DNA from: Deltaproteobacteria bacterium
GTDB lineage: Bacteria > Desulfobacterota > Desulfobulbia > Desulfobulbales > VMSU01
Direction of reading: 5' to 3'
Length of the DNA stretch: 15,251 bases
Assembly: GCA_024274995.1 (NCBI GenBank)
Contig: JAJSAA010000211.1
Coordinates: forward strand, 1 to 15,251
This document shows, one piece after another, positions 1 to 7,510 of this stretch (its first letter is position 1; the number at the start of each line of letters is the position of its first letter). The notes below the pieces were generated by a model. That model was not told where the DNA came from and did not search any database. It saw only the letters and a list, made by a program, of their open reading frames with translations. The position numbers were made by a program, and so were the translations under genes.

Positions 1-89
1 CTCAGAGTCTGCTGGTCAAAGAGATATCCATTGCCGATCAGATTAATGAAGAGGCCGTCTCTGAGCGTATCACTCATATTTTCGCTTAA
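1..89 (+). CDS. C-terminal tail of an unidentified protein (partial)
   Basis: An open frame enters from the left edge and ends at the TAA at 87-89, giving about 28 residues that finish in ERITHIFA. The tail is hydrophilic with a short alternating pattern and no motif that I recognise, so no function is assigned. It is co-directional with the pseudouridine synthase that starts 63 bases later. A 5-bp hairpin (93-97 with 105-109) follows the stop but has no U-run, so I do not call a terminator. Confidence 0.5.
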   Translation, partial: QSLLVKEISIADQINEEAVSERITHIFA

Positions 90-152
90 GGTCTGTCCTT
101 ATCCGACAGGCGGCAGTCAAGCCAACTTTTCCCAGATTATTTCCCTTCCTTA

Positions 153-1133
153 GTGCCGGTAGAACATCGCATCCAGAATACACTTGAATTTATCGTTCAG
201 GCCAGCCATGATGGTCAGCGTCTTGATCTCTTTTTAACCACCTGTTGTGAAGGGCTTATTCCCGGTTCATCCAGGTCAATGCTCCAGAATCTTGTCCGTA
301 AGGGCCTGGTGGTTGTAAATGACAAGAGGCGTAAGACTGGCTATCGCCTGAGAAGTGGTGAGCAAATCAGCCTGCAGGTTCCGGCCCCTGAGCCTATCGC
401 CCTCGTCCCCGAGCCTGTTCCATTTGAAGTTTTGTTTGAGGATAATGATATTATCGTTATCTCAAAACCGCCGGGGGTGGTCGTCCATCCCGCCTGCGGT
501 CATAAAACCGGCACCCTGGTTCATGGCCTGCTTTATCATTGCGCTGACCTTTCCGGGATTAACGGTGCAATACGGCCGGGGATTGTTCATCGGCTGGATA
601 AGGATACCTCGGGGGTAATGATAGCAGCCAAGCACGATGCTGCTCACCAGGCCCTGGTGGCGCAATTTAAGGCCAAGACCATTAAAAAAATATATCTCGC
701 TTTGATTGATGGCTGGGTGCGGCCGCCGGAGGGTCGTCTGCATACTCTTATCGGCCGCCATTCGGTGCATCGCCGCAAGATGGCGGTTCGCTCCACGGCT
801 GGCAGAGAGGCTGTAACCAGTTGGCGCACCCTGCGCGTCTTTCAGGACTCTTTTAGTCTGCTTGAAGTCCGGATAAGTACCGGACGCACCCACCAGATAA
901 GGGTACATATGGCCTATCAGGGGACACCGGTGGCTGGTGACGTTCTCTACGGTCATAAAAAATCATCTTTTTCCTCCCTGGGGATAAATCGGCAGATGCT
1001 GCACGCCTGGCATCTTTCTTTTAAACATCCGATGAATGGCGCGGCGCTTACCTTTACCGCCGCCCTGTGGCCGGATATGGCCTCGGTAATAGAAGGTCTT
1101 GGTGGCTGGGAGAGTAACGATGAGTGTCTCTGA
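153..1133 (+). CDS. RluA-family 23S rRNA pseudouridine synthase (RluD/RluC-like)
   Basis: Isomerises specific uridines of large-subunit rRNA to pseudouridine in the cytoplasm. The 326-residue protein is full length for the RluC/RluD group. An S4-type RNA-binding region lies at about residues 20-80 (GQRLDLFL onward), followed by the synthase domain. The signature HRLDKDTSG at 146-154 carries the catalytic aspartate D149, and TGRTHQIRVH at 243-252 is the second conserved motif. The start is a GTG at 153 without a clear Shine-Dalgarno sequence. It was chosen because it places the S4 domain at the usual distance from the N-terminus and no ATG lies nearby. The 3' end overlaps coaE by 14 bases, implying translational coupling. 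Domain order fits RluD best, but RluC and other paralogues share it, so the target uridine is not certain. Confidence 0.9.
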   Translation: MPVEHRIQNTLEFIVQASHDGQRLDLFLTTCCEGLIPGSSRSMLQNLVRKGLVVVNDKRRKTGYRLRSGEQISLQVPAPEPIALVPEPVPFEVLFEDNDIIVISKPPGVVVHPACGHKTGTLVHGLLYHCADLSGINGAIRPGIVHRLDKDTSGVMIAAKHDAAHQALVAQFKAKTIKKIYLALIDGWVRPPEGRLHTLIGRHSVHRRKMAVRSTAGREAVTSWRTLRVFQDSFSLLEVRISTGRTHQIRVHMAYQGTPVAGDVLYGHKKSSFSSLGINRQMLHAWHLSFKHPMNGAALTFTAALWPDMASVIEGLGGWESNDECL

Positions 1134-1758
1134 GGACTGTTTTCCGCCGAGGATTGTGGGACTCACCGGCGGAATCGCCTCCGGCAAGAGCTCAGTACGC
1201 CGTTGGTTGATGGAGCATGGCGGTTTGACGGGGCTTAACGCTGATGAGCTGGTGGCCGAACTCATCGAGGTGGACGGGGAAGGCTGGCGGCAATTACGTG
1301 TCTGGCTGGATTCGGCTTTTTTCTCCTCTAATGGCCAGCTTGATAAACCGATGCTGCGCCGGGAGATTTTTAGTGATACCCGCCTGCGGCACCGGGTGGA
1401 GAGTTGCCTTCATCCCCTGGTGTTAGCGGCAATCAGGGAGCGGGTCGCCACCATGCCCGCCTCTAAGCAGCGGCCCATGCTGATCGAAGTCCCCCTGCTC
1501 TTTGAGGCGGGGTGGCAGGTCTTTTTTAATAAGGTGATTTTAATCAGCGCCGCGGATGATGTTTGTCTCAGCCGTCTGCGGGTCAGGGACGGGGTGACAG
1601 AGGAAGAGGCGCGCCTATCCATTAAGAGCCAGATCCCATTGGCGAGAAAGCGCCAATGGGCCGATTATGTGATTGACAACAGCGCTAAATGGCCGGAAAC
1701 CGTTATTCAACTGAAAAAGTTGCAAAAAGAGCTTGACACAATAGTGGCAATGTCATAA
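1120..1758 (+). CDS. coaE: Dephospho-CoA kinase
   Basis: Catalyses the last step of coenzyme A synthesis, ATP-dependent phosphorylation of the 3'-hydroxyl of dephospho-CoA. The protein has 212 residues, about the family length. It shows the P-loop GGIASGKS (17-24), the LNADELV segment with the conserved acidic residue D42, EVPLLFEA at 123-130 and the C-terminal VIDNS at 184-188, all typical of CoaE. I chose the ATG at 1120 because GGGAGAG at 1108-1114 sits five bases upstream. A TTG at 1099 in the same frame would add seven residues but lacks a ribosome binding site. It overlaps the upstream synthase gene by 14 bases, so the two are probably cotranscribed. A perfect 10-bp inverted repeat lies inside the gene at 1635-1660. 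Confidence 0.93.
   Translation: MSVSEDCFPPRIVGLTGGIASGKSSVRRWLMEHGGLTGLNADELVAELIEVDGEGWRQLRVWLDSAFFSSNGQLDKPMLRREIFSDTRLRHRVESCLHPLVLAAIRERVATMPASKQRPMLIEVPLLFEAGWQVFFNKVILISAADDVCLSRLRVRDGVTEEEARLSIKSQIPLARKRQWADYVIDNSAKWPETVIQLKKLQKELDTIVAMS
1635..1660 (+). repeat. Perfect inverted repeat inside coaE
   Basis: CCCATTGGCG (1635-1644) and CGCCAATGGG (1651-1660) are exact reverse complements separated by AGAAAG. The 10-bp, GC-containing stem with a six-base loop is about 100 bases before the coaE stop codon. No U-run follows, so it is not an intrinsic terminator. It may only be a chance consequence of the coding sequence, or it may be an mRNA structure. Confidence 0.6.
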
Positions 1759-1965
1759 AGATATTCTAAAACTTGTCGGCGGTCAGGTTCGATATGATGA
1801 GTTTTTCCTATTTTCCTGAATTGTAATTTCATGTATACTCTGCCCATCGTTACTTGTGAGCCTGTTTCTGTTACAGGTCAAAAATATCCTGTTTTTCTCA
1901 TATCTGATATATCATATCTTAAATATTAAAATCGCGGTTTACCCTCTTTATTATTCCAATTTTAT

Positions 1966-2000
1966 AACTCCCAGATAGAGTTTGTTTTTTTTGTTCTTTT
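1966..2000 (+). terminator. Candidate weak intrinsic terminator after coaE
   Basis: AACTC (1966-1970) can pair with GAGTT (1978-1982) around a seven-base loop, and is followed at once by a long T-rich run (1983-2000, including eight consecutive Ts). The stem is short, so termination may be partial. Its place, upstream of a promoter-like sequence for rho, fits an operon boundary. Confidence 0.4.
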
Positions 2001-2038
2001 AATACAGCGTCTTGCCGGGCCTTGGGGTCTGGCGGCGC

Positions 2039-2067
2039 TTAACAAAATAGATTTATGCCGGTATATT
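2039..2067 (+). promoter_or_regulatory. Candidate sigma-70-type promoter for rho
   Basis: TTAACA at 2039-2044 (five of six matches to TTGACA) and TATATT at 2062-2067 (five of six matches to TATAAT) are separated by exactly 17 bases. Transcription would start near 2074, giving a leader of about 50 bases before the rho ATG. It lies just downstream of the candidate coaE terminator. Confidence 0.55.
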
Positions 2068-2122
2068 TTATACTGTTAGCCCTAATTTTACTGTTATTCT
2101 AATGCGTTAAGGAGATTGTTTT

Positions 2123-3382
2123 ATGGATTTGGCGGAACTAAAATTAAAAAAAATCAGCGAATTGACCAACTTGGCCAAGCAATACAAAGTAGAAGGCTAT
2201 AGCAGTCTTCGTAAACAGGAGCTGATTTTTGAAATACTAAAGGCCCATGACGCTAAGGCCGAGAAAGATGACAGTGATAATCGAGGCAACGGTGTTTTAG
2301 AGATCCTTCCTGATGGCTTTGGCTTTTTGCGGGCTCCTGATTATAATTATCTGCCCGGCCCCGATGATATCTATGTTTCGCCCTCTCAGATCAGGCGTCT
2401 TAATCTCCGCACCGGTGATTCTATTGCCGGTCAGATTCGTTCCCCCAAGTCTGGTGAGCGTTATTTTGCCCTGCTCAAGGTTGAGGAGGTGAACTTTGAT
2501 CTGCCGGAGAAAAATCGGGAGAAAACTCTGTTCACCAACCTGACCCCTCTGCATCCTGAGGAACGTCTCAACCTGGAGTTTGCCCCCGATAATTATTCCA
2601 TGCGGATCATGGATATAATGTCGCCCATTGGTAAGGGGCAGCGTGGTTTGATCGTGGCGCCGCCCCGTACTGGCAAGACCGTGCTGATTAAGGATATTGC
2701 CAGCAGTATCGCTCATAATCACCCCGAGGCCATTCTGCTGGTTCTGCTCATTGATGAGCGTCCAGAGGAGGTTACTGATATGTCCCGCAGCGTCAAGGGC
2801 GAGGTGGTAAGCTCCACCTTTGACGAACCACCCCAACGCCATATTCAGGTGGCAGAGATGGTCATTAAAAAGGCCAAGCGGCTGGTAGAGGCCAAGAAAG
2901 ATGTGGTTATCCTCTTGGACAGTATCACCCGTTTAGCCAGGGCCTATAATACTGTGGTTCCGCCCAGCGGCAAGATTCTTTCCGGCGGGGTCGATTCCAA
3001 TGCCTTACATCGGCCCAAGAGATTTTTCGGGGCGGCCAGGAATATTGAGGAGGGCGGCAGTCTTACTATCATCGCCACCGCTCTTGTTGATACGGGCAGC
3101 CGGATGGATGAGGTCATATTTGAGGAATTCAAGGGCACCGGTAATATGGAGATTGTTCTAGATCGTAAATTGTCGGATCGACGACTGTATCCCGCCTTTG
3201 ATTTGAACCGTTCCGGAACCAGAAAGGAGGAGTTGCTGTTGTCAGCCGATGAACTAAATCGATCCTGGATTTTAAGGAATCTTCTCTCCAAGATGAATTC
3301 TGCTGATGCCATGCAGTTTCTGTTAGGCAAGATGAAGGGTACCAAGACCAATGCCGATTTTTTTGCGATGATGAACGCTTAA
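2123..3382 (+). CDS. rho: Transcription termination factor Rho
   Basis: Hexameric RNA-dependent ATPase and helicase that binds nascent transcripts and releases RNA polymerase. The 419-residue product matches the usual length. An N-terminal helical region (1-45) precedes the cold-shock-like RNA-binding domain with the DGFGFLR motif (64-70). The ATPase core has the Walker A motif APPRTGKT (179-186), Walker B VVILLDS (261-267), the Q-loop region GKILSGGVDSNAL (283-295) and the R-loop GTGNME (338-343). There is no large insertion of the kind seen in some Actinobacteria or Bacteroidetes. AAGGAG at 2109-2114 lies eight bases before the ATG. rpmE follows 102 bases downstream with no terminator between, so a shared transcript ending at 3841-3880 is likely. 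Confidence 0.98.
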   Translation: MDLAELKLKKISELTNLAKQYKVEGYSSLRKQELIFEILKAHDAKAEKDDSDNRGNGVLEILPDGFGFLRAPDYNYLPGPDDIYVSPSQIRRLNLRTGDSIAGQIRSPKSGERYFALLKVEEVNFDLPEKNREKTLFTNLTPLHPEERLNLEFAPDNYSMRIMDIMSPIGKGQRGLIVAPPRTGKTVLIKDIASSIAHNHPEAILLVLLIDERPEEVTDMSRSVKGEVVSSTFDEPPQRHIQVAEMVIKKAKRLVEAKKDVVILLDSITRLARAYNTVVPPSGKILSGGVDSNALHRPKRFFGAARNIEEGGSLTIIATALVDTGSRMDEVIFEEFKGTGNMEIVLDRKLSDRRLYPAFDLNRSGTRKEELLLSADELNRSWILRNLLSKMNSADAMQFLLGKMKGTKTNADFFAMMNA

Positions 3383-3434
3383 AAGTTGATTTATTCGTTA
3401 AATCAAGGTAAATATAACCGGTTTACAGTTGATA

Positions 3435-3454
3435 TGCCCCGCTGATAACGGGCA
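3435..3454 (+). other. Small hairpin in the rpmE leader
   Basis: TGCCC (3435-3439) and GGGCA (3450-3454) are exact reverse complements around a ten-base loop, 20 bases upstream of the rpmE ribosome binding site. It lacks a U-run and so is not a terminator. Leader structures upstream of rpmE that allow L31 autoregulation are known in other bacteria. Whether this one has that role is inference only. Confidence 0.25.
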
Positions 3455-3484
3455 GCCCTAAAATTTATCCGCAAGAGGAAAGTT

Positions 3485-3703
3485 ATGAGAAAAGATATTC
3501 ACCCAGATTACCATAAGATCGTGGCCACTTGTGCCTGTGGCAATAAGATAGAGTTAGGTTCCGTTGACAGCTCCATGAGTGTTGAAATTTGTTCAGCCTG
3601 CCACCCCTTTTTTACTGGTAAACAAAAATTAGTTGATACCGCTGGCCGGGTTGAGAAATTCAAGAAAAAATATGCCAAGCATTTTCAGGCGGCTAATAAA
3701 TAA
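3485..3703 (+). CDS. rpmE: Large ribosomal subunit protein bL31
   Basis: Component of the 50S subunit central protuberance that bridges to the small subunit. The 72-residue protein begins MRKDIHPDYHK, the classic L31 start. It keeps four cysteines in the CxC...CxxC arrangement (C16, C18, C36, C39), so this is the zinc-containing C+ form rather than the zinc-free paralogue induced under zinc starvation. The lysine-rich tail FKKKYAKHF is typical. AGAGGA at 3474-3479 lies five bases before the ATG. It is downstream of rho, an arrangement recurring in many bacteria, and is followed by a spacer with a repeat element and a strong terminator. Confidence 0.97.
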   Translation: MRKDIHPDYHKIVATCACGNKIELGSVDSSMSVEICSACHPFFTGKQKLVDTAGRVEKFKKKYAKHFQAANK

Positions 3704-3754
3704 TTAAATAATTTTGTCCAGGCCGCTGGTCACCCGTCTTTAGGCGGCTGATAT

Positions 3755-3834
3755 GGAATTGTTGAGACTAACCGCTTACTGGTTTACGGTTACGAGTTGA
3801 GGGTGGTAATTTGCAGCCCTCGCTGAATAGTTAC
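3755..3834 (+). repeat. Intergenic repeat family, copy A (about 80 bases)
   Basis: GGAATTGTTGAG (3755-3766) can pair with CTGAATAGTTAC (3823-3834) in 10 of 12 positions counting G-U pairs. The interior carries a second stem, GAGGG (3799-3803) with CCCTC (3817-3821). The right half, TTACGGTTACGAGTT onward, matches the reverse complement of copy E at 10923-10980. The element sits between rpmE and its terminator. Confidence 0.6.
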
Positions 3835-3840
3835 GGTTTT

Positions 3841-3880
3841 ATAAGCATCATCGGTTTGCCGGTGATGCTTATTTTGTTTC
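3841..3880 (+). terminator. Strong rho-independent terminator after rpmE
   Basis: ATAAGCATCA (3841-3850) pairs perfectly with TGATGCTTAT (3863-3872). The stem continues inward with one G-U and three G-C pairs to a TTTG loop (3855-3858), for 14 pairs in all. It is followed by TTTGTTT. It ends the rho-rpmE transcript and separates it from prfA. Confidence 0.9.
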
Positions 3881-3927
3881 AGGGTAGTTGGTAGCTTCAC
3901 TGGAGCCAATACGTTTAAGGTACTTCT

Positions 3928-4995
3928 ATGTTCGCTAAATTTGAGCATCTATCAACCAAACGGCTTGAACTTGAGTCCCGTCTCTCTGACCCGGCTCTGA
4001 TGAGCCGTCGGGATGAATACCAGAAAATAGCGCGGGAACATGCGCATGTCGTTAAGATGGACGATCTGTATCATGACTTTCGCCGCGCTGGTGAAGAGCT
4101 GGCGGCCAGTGAGGAGATGTTAGCGGCCGAGAGCGATGCCGAGATGCTGGCCATGATTAAGGAGGACATTGCGGATCTTCATCAGAAACGGCAGCAGATG
4201 GAGCAGGACCTGAAGGTATTGCTGCTGCCTCCCAACCCCAATGATGCCAAGAATATTCTGTTAGAGATCCGGGCTGGAACCGGCGGTGATGAGGCGGCGC
4301 TCTTTGCCGCAGACCTCTTTCGGATGTATTCTCGTTTTGCCGAAGCCCAGGGCTGGAAAATTGAAATTTTAAGCAGTAATCCCATTGGTATTGGTGGTTT
4401 TAAAGAGATTATCGCCCTCATCAAGGGCAAAAAGGTCTTCAGTAAATTAAAATACGAATCAGGAGTACACCGGGTGCAAAGGGTGCCGGAAACTGAGACT
4501 CAGGGCCGCATTCATACCTCAGCGGTCACCGTGGCTGTTCTGCCGGAGGTCGAAGATGTTGAGTTGAACATCCGCCCCGATGAACTGCGCTTTGATATCT
4601 TTCGCTCTTCCGGGCCTGGTGGTCAAAGCGTCAATACCACTGATTCAGCGGTGCGGATTACCCATCTGCCCACCGGGATGATTGTAACCTGTCAAGACGA
4701 AAAATCTCAACACAAAAACAAGGAGTCCGCCCTGCGGGTTTTACGAGCCCGGCTGTTGGATAAATTTGAGCAGGAAAGACATGACAAGATATCTGCCCAG
4801 CGCAAGAGCCAGGTGGGGAGCGGCGATCGTAGTGAGCGAATCCGCACCTATAATTTCCCGCAGGGCCGGGTAAGTGACCATCGGATAAATCTTACCATCT
4901 ATAAAATTGATGATATAATGATGGGTAAACTGGATGAGATTATAGATCCTCTAATTTCTCATTATCAGGCTGAGGCCTTAAAAAACATTCAATAA
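3928..4995 (+). CDS. prfA: Peptide chain release factor 1 (RF1)
   Basis: Class I release factor that recognises UAA and UAG stop codons and triggers peptide release on the ribosome. The 355-residue length is normal. The catalytic GGQ motif is at 231-233 within SSGPGGQSVNTTDSAVR. The codon-recognition tripeptide is PET (187-189) in HRVQRVPETETQGRIHTSA, the P-x-T form that marks RF1 rather than RF2 (SPF). No programmed frameshift is present, as expected for RF1. TAAGG at 3916-3920 is seven bases before the ATG. The gene begins 48 bases after the rpmE terminator and is followed by prmC, whose product methylates the GGQ glutamine, so the pair is functionally linked. Copy B of the intergenic repeat lies in the 91-base gap between them. 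Confidence 0.98.
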   Translation: MFAKFEHLSTKRLELESRLSDPALMSRRDEYQKIAREHAHVVKMDDLYHDFRRAGEELAASEEMLAAESDAEMLAMIKEDIADLHQKRQQMEQDLKVLLLPPNPNDAKNILLEIRAGTGGDEAALFAADLFRMYSRFAEAQGWKIEILSSNPIGIGGFKEIIALIKGKKVFSKLKYESGVHRVQRVPETETQGRIHTSAVTVAVLPEVEDVELNIRPDELRFDIFRSSGPGGQSVNTTDSAVRITHLPTGMIVTCQDEKSQHKNKESALRVLRARLLDKFEQERHDKISAQRKSQVGSGDRSERIRTYNFPQGRVSDHRINLTIYKIDDIMMGKLDEIIDPLISHYQAEALKNIQ

Positions 4996-5017
4996 GTCTC
5001 TCTCTCTTTATCTGGTT

Positions 5018-5073
5018 GTAATTCTCTGTTGTACTTGCTGTCACTTTTTTAAACAGTATATCTGAATAGTTAC
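5018..5073 (+). repeat. Intergenic repeat family, copy B (about 56 bases)
   Basis: GTAATT (5018-5023) pairs with AGTTAC (5068-5073) using one G-U pair. An inner CTGTT (5026-5030) can pair with AACAG (5052-5056). The right end CTGAATAGTTACGATTTT is nearly identical to that of copy A. The left end shares the ten bases GTAATTCTCT with the reverse complement of copy E. It ends 13 bases before the prmC start. A weak promoter-like pair, TTGCTG (5035-5040) and TATATC (5057-5062) spaced by 16, lies inside it. Confidence 0.5.
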
Positions 5074-5086
5074 GATTTTTGTAAAT

Positions 5087-5953
5087 TTGACCTATCTTAA
5101 ACTTTATAATTCAGTACTCCAGCGCCTTGTGGAGGGTGGAATAGAGCCGCCTGAGGCCGAGGCCGAGGCGGTACTCATGATTGGCCATTTCAGCGGTCTT
5201 GGGCGTAGCGATATTTTTTTGCGGGCCCGCCGTCAGCCTCCGGCAGCAGTAAGTTCTCTAATTATGCAGGCCATGGACGAGCGCCTGCACAGTCGGCGGC
5301 CCTTGGCCTATATTATCGGCGAGCAGGAATTCTGGGGCCGTTCATTTGCGGTATCGGAGGCAGTACTTATTCCCCGGCCGGAGACGGAGATTCTGATTGA
5401 AGAGGTATTACGGCAGTTTGCCGCTCCCATAGTTTCCGGGCCGCAGCCGCCGCTGTTTTTAGATATGGGAACCGGCAGTGGTATAATAGCCGTTACGCTG
5501 GCCATGGAGCTTCCCTGGATGCGGGGGCTGGCCCTTGACTTGAGGCATTCGGCCTTGTTGCAGGCCAGGGAAAATGCCCATCGCCTAAGGGCGGAGCGGC
5601 TTGATTTTATCCAGGCGGATTGGCACAGCGCCTTTAGTGGCACCCGGCGTTTCTCTCTCGTTACCAGCAATCCGCCTTATGTGGCGGCTGAGGTTATGGA
5701 GCAGCTGCAACCGGAATTGCGCCATGAGCCTCCTGGCGCCTTAGACGGCGGTCAGGGTGGTATTGAAGAGATCAAGCGCTTAACCAGCGGGCTGCCGGAA
5801 ATTATATCTCCAGGCGGCTGGTTTTTTATGGAGATTGGTTATGATCAGGAAGATTATGTCTTGGGGCTTTTCAAAAGCTCTAAGTATGAGCAGGTGATGG
5901 TACATCGGGATTATGCTGGTTTGCCCCGTGTATTACAGGCCCAGGTGAGGTGA
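5087..5953 (+). CDS. prmC: Release factor glutamine methyltransferase (HemK/PrmC)
   Basis: SAM-dependent methyltransferase that N5-methylates the glutamine of the GGQ motif in release factors. The 288-residue length is typical. An N-terminal helical substrate-binding region includes RPLAYIIGEQEFWG (71-84) and LIPRPETE (94-101). The SAM-binding loop is DMGTGSG (126-132), and the catalytic NPPY is at 195-198. The TTG at 5087 was chosen because it gives the family-standard N-terminus (MTYLKLYNSVLQRL). No good Shine-Dalgarno sequence precedes it, so initiation may be inefficient. An in-frame stop at 5063-5065 limits any upstream extension. It follows prfA and sits seven bases before murA, with the murA ribosome binding site overlapping its 3' end. 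Confidence 0.95.
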   Translation: MTYLKLYNSVLQRLVEGGIEPPEAEAEAVLMIGHFSGLGRSDIFLRARRQPPAAVSSLIMQAMDERLHSRRPLAYIIGEQEFWGRSFAVSEAVLIPRPETEILIEEVLRQFAAPIVSGPQPPLFLDMGTGSGIIAVTLAMELPWMRGLALDLRHSALLQARENAHRLRAERLDFIQADWHSAFSGTRRFSLVTSNPPYVAAEVMEQLQPELRHEPPGALDGGQGGIEEIKRLTSGLPEIISPGGWFFMEIGYDQEDYVLGLFKSSKYEQVMVHRDYAGLPRVLQAQVR

Positions 5954-5960
5954 TTTTATA

Positions 5961-7229
5961 ATGGAAAAATTAGTTATTGAGGGGGGGCATCCCCTCCATG
6001 GTGAGATAAGGATTAGCGGGGCCAAAAATGCTACCTTGCCGCTGCTGGCCGCCACCATGCTGTGCGCCGGTACTCATGTCATCAGTAATGTTCCCAATCT
6101 GCGTGATACGAGGACTATTGTCAAACTTCTGCGCTCCTTTGGTCTGGAATGCCAGCCGGATGCCGGGAGTGAGTGGCGGATTTGCGCTGACAAGATAGAT
6201 AATTTTGAGGCCTCTTACGATTTGGTCAAGACCATGCGGGCCTCGGTATTGGTTTTAGGGCCGCTGCTGGCCCGTTGCGGAGTGGCCAGGGTGTCGCTGC
6301 CCGGCGGCTGTGCCATTGGCGCCCGGCCCATTGATTTTCATCTGCAGGGCTTTGAAAAGATGGGGGCCACCATTACCCTGCGGGAGGGATATGTGGAGGC
6401 CAAGAGCCCTGGCCGCCTCCAGGGAGCTGATATATGCTTTGATATTCCCTCTGTTACTGGCACTGAGAATATTCTCATGGCTGCGACTCTTGCCCAGGGG
6501 CGTACCGTTATCAAGAATGCCGCGCGGGAGCCGGAGATCGCTAATCTCATTGATATGCTGACCGGCATGGGAGCCAGGATAGAAGGACGCGGCAGTGATA
6601 TGCTGGCCATTGACGGGGTGAAGGAATTAAGGCCCGCCGCCACAGCTATTATTCCGGACAGGATTGAGACCGGCACTTATCTCATCGCTGTGGGTGCCAC
6701 TGGCGGGGAAATAAGGATTAACAACTGCCGTCCGGATCATCTTCCCATGCTCTTAGACAAATTACGGCGGGCCGGGATGGAGATAGAGGTCGGGAACAAT
6801 TGGCTGTTGGCGGGCCGCCGGGGGCATTTGAGTAATGTTGACATAAAAACCATGCCGTATCCAGGTTTTCCCACCGATCTTCAGGCCCAGATAATGGCCT
6901 TGATGACCCTGACCAATGGTGGTCTGTCGGTGATTCAGGAGACAATATTTGAAAATCGTTTTATGCATGTCGCCGAGTTGAACCGCATGGGAGCCCACAT
7001 CAGGATTGAGGGGCGTAACGCCATTGTCAGGGGGGGTGGTTTGCTGGCCGGGGCCAGGGTTATGGCTACTGATCTGCGGGCCAGCGCCTCGCTGGTTATT
7101 GCCGGTCTGGCGGCCCAGGGTATAACGGAAATTTCCCGGATTTATCATCTTGAACGGGGCTATGATAATCTAAGCGCCAAACTCATTGATTTGGGCGCCA
7201 GGGTGGAACAGGTACAAGAGACGGCGTGA
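5961..7229 (+). CDS. murA: UDP-N-acetylglucosamine 1-carboxyvinyltransferase
   Basis: First committed enzyme of peptidoglycan synthesis, transferring enolpyruvate from PEP to UDP-GlcNAc in the cytoplasm. The 422-residue protein has the two-domain EPSP-synthase-like fold length. The SGAKNA segment carries K22. The active-site loop LPGGCAIGARPIDFHL has the catalytic cysteine C117, and the later PGFPTDLQAQ contains the conserved aspartate. Because the loop residue is Cys rather than Asp, the enzyme should be of the fosfomycin-sensitive type (inference from family knowledge). GAGGTGA at 5947-5953, overlapping the prmC stop, lies seven bases before the ATG, so the two genes are probably cotranscribed. 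No strong terminator follows. A 5-bp GGGGC/GCCCC hairpin at 7248-7268 lacks a U-run. Confidence 0.98.
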   Translation: MEKLVIEGGHPLHGEIRISGAKNATLPLLAATMLCAGTHVISNVPNLRDTRTIVKLLRSFGLECQPDAGSEWRICADKIDNFEASYDLVKTMRASVLVLGPLLARCGVARVSLPGGCAIGARPIDFHLQGFEKMGATITLREGYVEAKSPGRLQGADICFDIPSVTGTENILMAATLAQGRTVIKNAAREPEIANLIDMLTGMGARIEGRGSDMLAIDGVKELRPAATAIIPDRIETGTYLIAVGATGGEIRINNCRPDHLPMLLDKLRRAGMEIEVGNNWLLAGRRGHLSNVDIKTMPYPGFPTDLQAQIMALMTLTNGGLSVIQETIFENRFMHVAELNRMGAHIRIEGRNAIVRGGGLLAGARVMATDLRASASLVIAGLAAQGITEISRIYHLERGYDNLSAKLIDLGARVEQVQETA

Positions 7230-7291
7230 GCCTTTTGGTGTTCTTCAGGGGCGTTATCGGTGAGCCCCATAGGGCGAATGGTTCCTTAGGC

Positions 7292-7321
7292 TTGACTTTT
7301 GGCGCTGAGCTGTTTTATTAC
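7292..7321 (+). promoter_or_regulatory. Possible promoter for the PilZ gene
   Basis: TTGACT at 7292-7297 (five of six to TTGACA) and TATTAC at 7316-7321 (four of six) are separated by 18 bases. It would give a leader of more than 150 bases that includes repeat copy C. The -10 match is modest. Confidence 0.3.
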
Positions 7322-7393
7322 TATCGGATGTTCATGCCTTCTGGCTGGGGTTAAGGAGGTTGGTAGTTAATTGGCAGCTTTGCGATATAAAAC

Positions 7394-7446
7394 GTAATTG
7401 TTCAGTAAAGCGCAGACCCCGAGATGGGGCACAGCTGAACAGTTAT
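7394..7446. repeat. Intergenic repeat family, copy C (53 bases)
   Basis: GTAATTGTTCAG (7394-7405) pairs along its full length with CTGAACAGTTAT (7435-7446), counting two G-U pairs. An inner hairpin CCCC-GAGAT-GGGG occupies 7417-7429. It aligns without gaps to copy D (10405-10457), identical at about 42 of 53 positions, and the changes in stems are largely compensatory. On the - strand its end (CTGAACAATTACG then TTTTAT) resembles the + strand ends of copies A and B. Confidence 0.75.
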
Positions 7447-7510
7447 TCTAAAAATAGAGTAACCAGTCTGGTGGTATTAAAACTGCCGGGTGATATTTGA
7501 GGGCATAATA

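Larger units (their letters stand above)
1759..2122. other. 364-base non-coding spacer between coaE and rho
   Basis: AT-rich spacer with no convincing reading frame. It holds a small hairpin (CCTGT 1861-1865 with ACAGG 1873-1877), a candidate terminator at about 1966-2000, and a candidate rho promoter at 2039-2067, leaving an mRNA leader of about 50 bases. rho is autoregulated through its leader in Escherichia coli (known). Whether this shorter leader does the same cannot be told here. Confidence 0.5.

Noticed and set aside
462..956. A 164-codon open frame antisense to the pseudouridine synthase gene
   Set aside because: It lies wholly opposite a well-supported conserved gene and encodes no recognisable motif; it is a shadow of the coding bias.
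2297..2842. A 181-codon open frame antisense to rho
   Set aside because: Same reason: the rho reading on the other strand has all catalytic motifs, and the antisense product shows none.
7248..7268. GGGGC/GCCCC hairpin after murA as a terminator
   Set aside because: The stem is 5 bp with an 11-base loop and is followed by ATAGGGCG, not a U-run. At most a weak structure.
7353..7500. A near-perfect Shine-Dalgarno sequence (AAGGAGGT at 7353-7360) and an open frame of 46 codons to the TGA at 7498-7500
   Set aside because: The TTG that begins the frame directly touches the Shine-Dalgarno sequence with no spacer, no ATG or GTG follows at usable distance, and the frame runs through repeat copy C. 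No protein-like pattern is seen.
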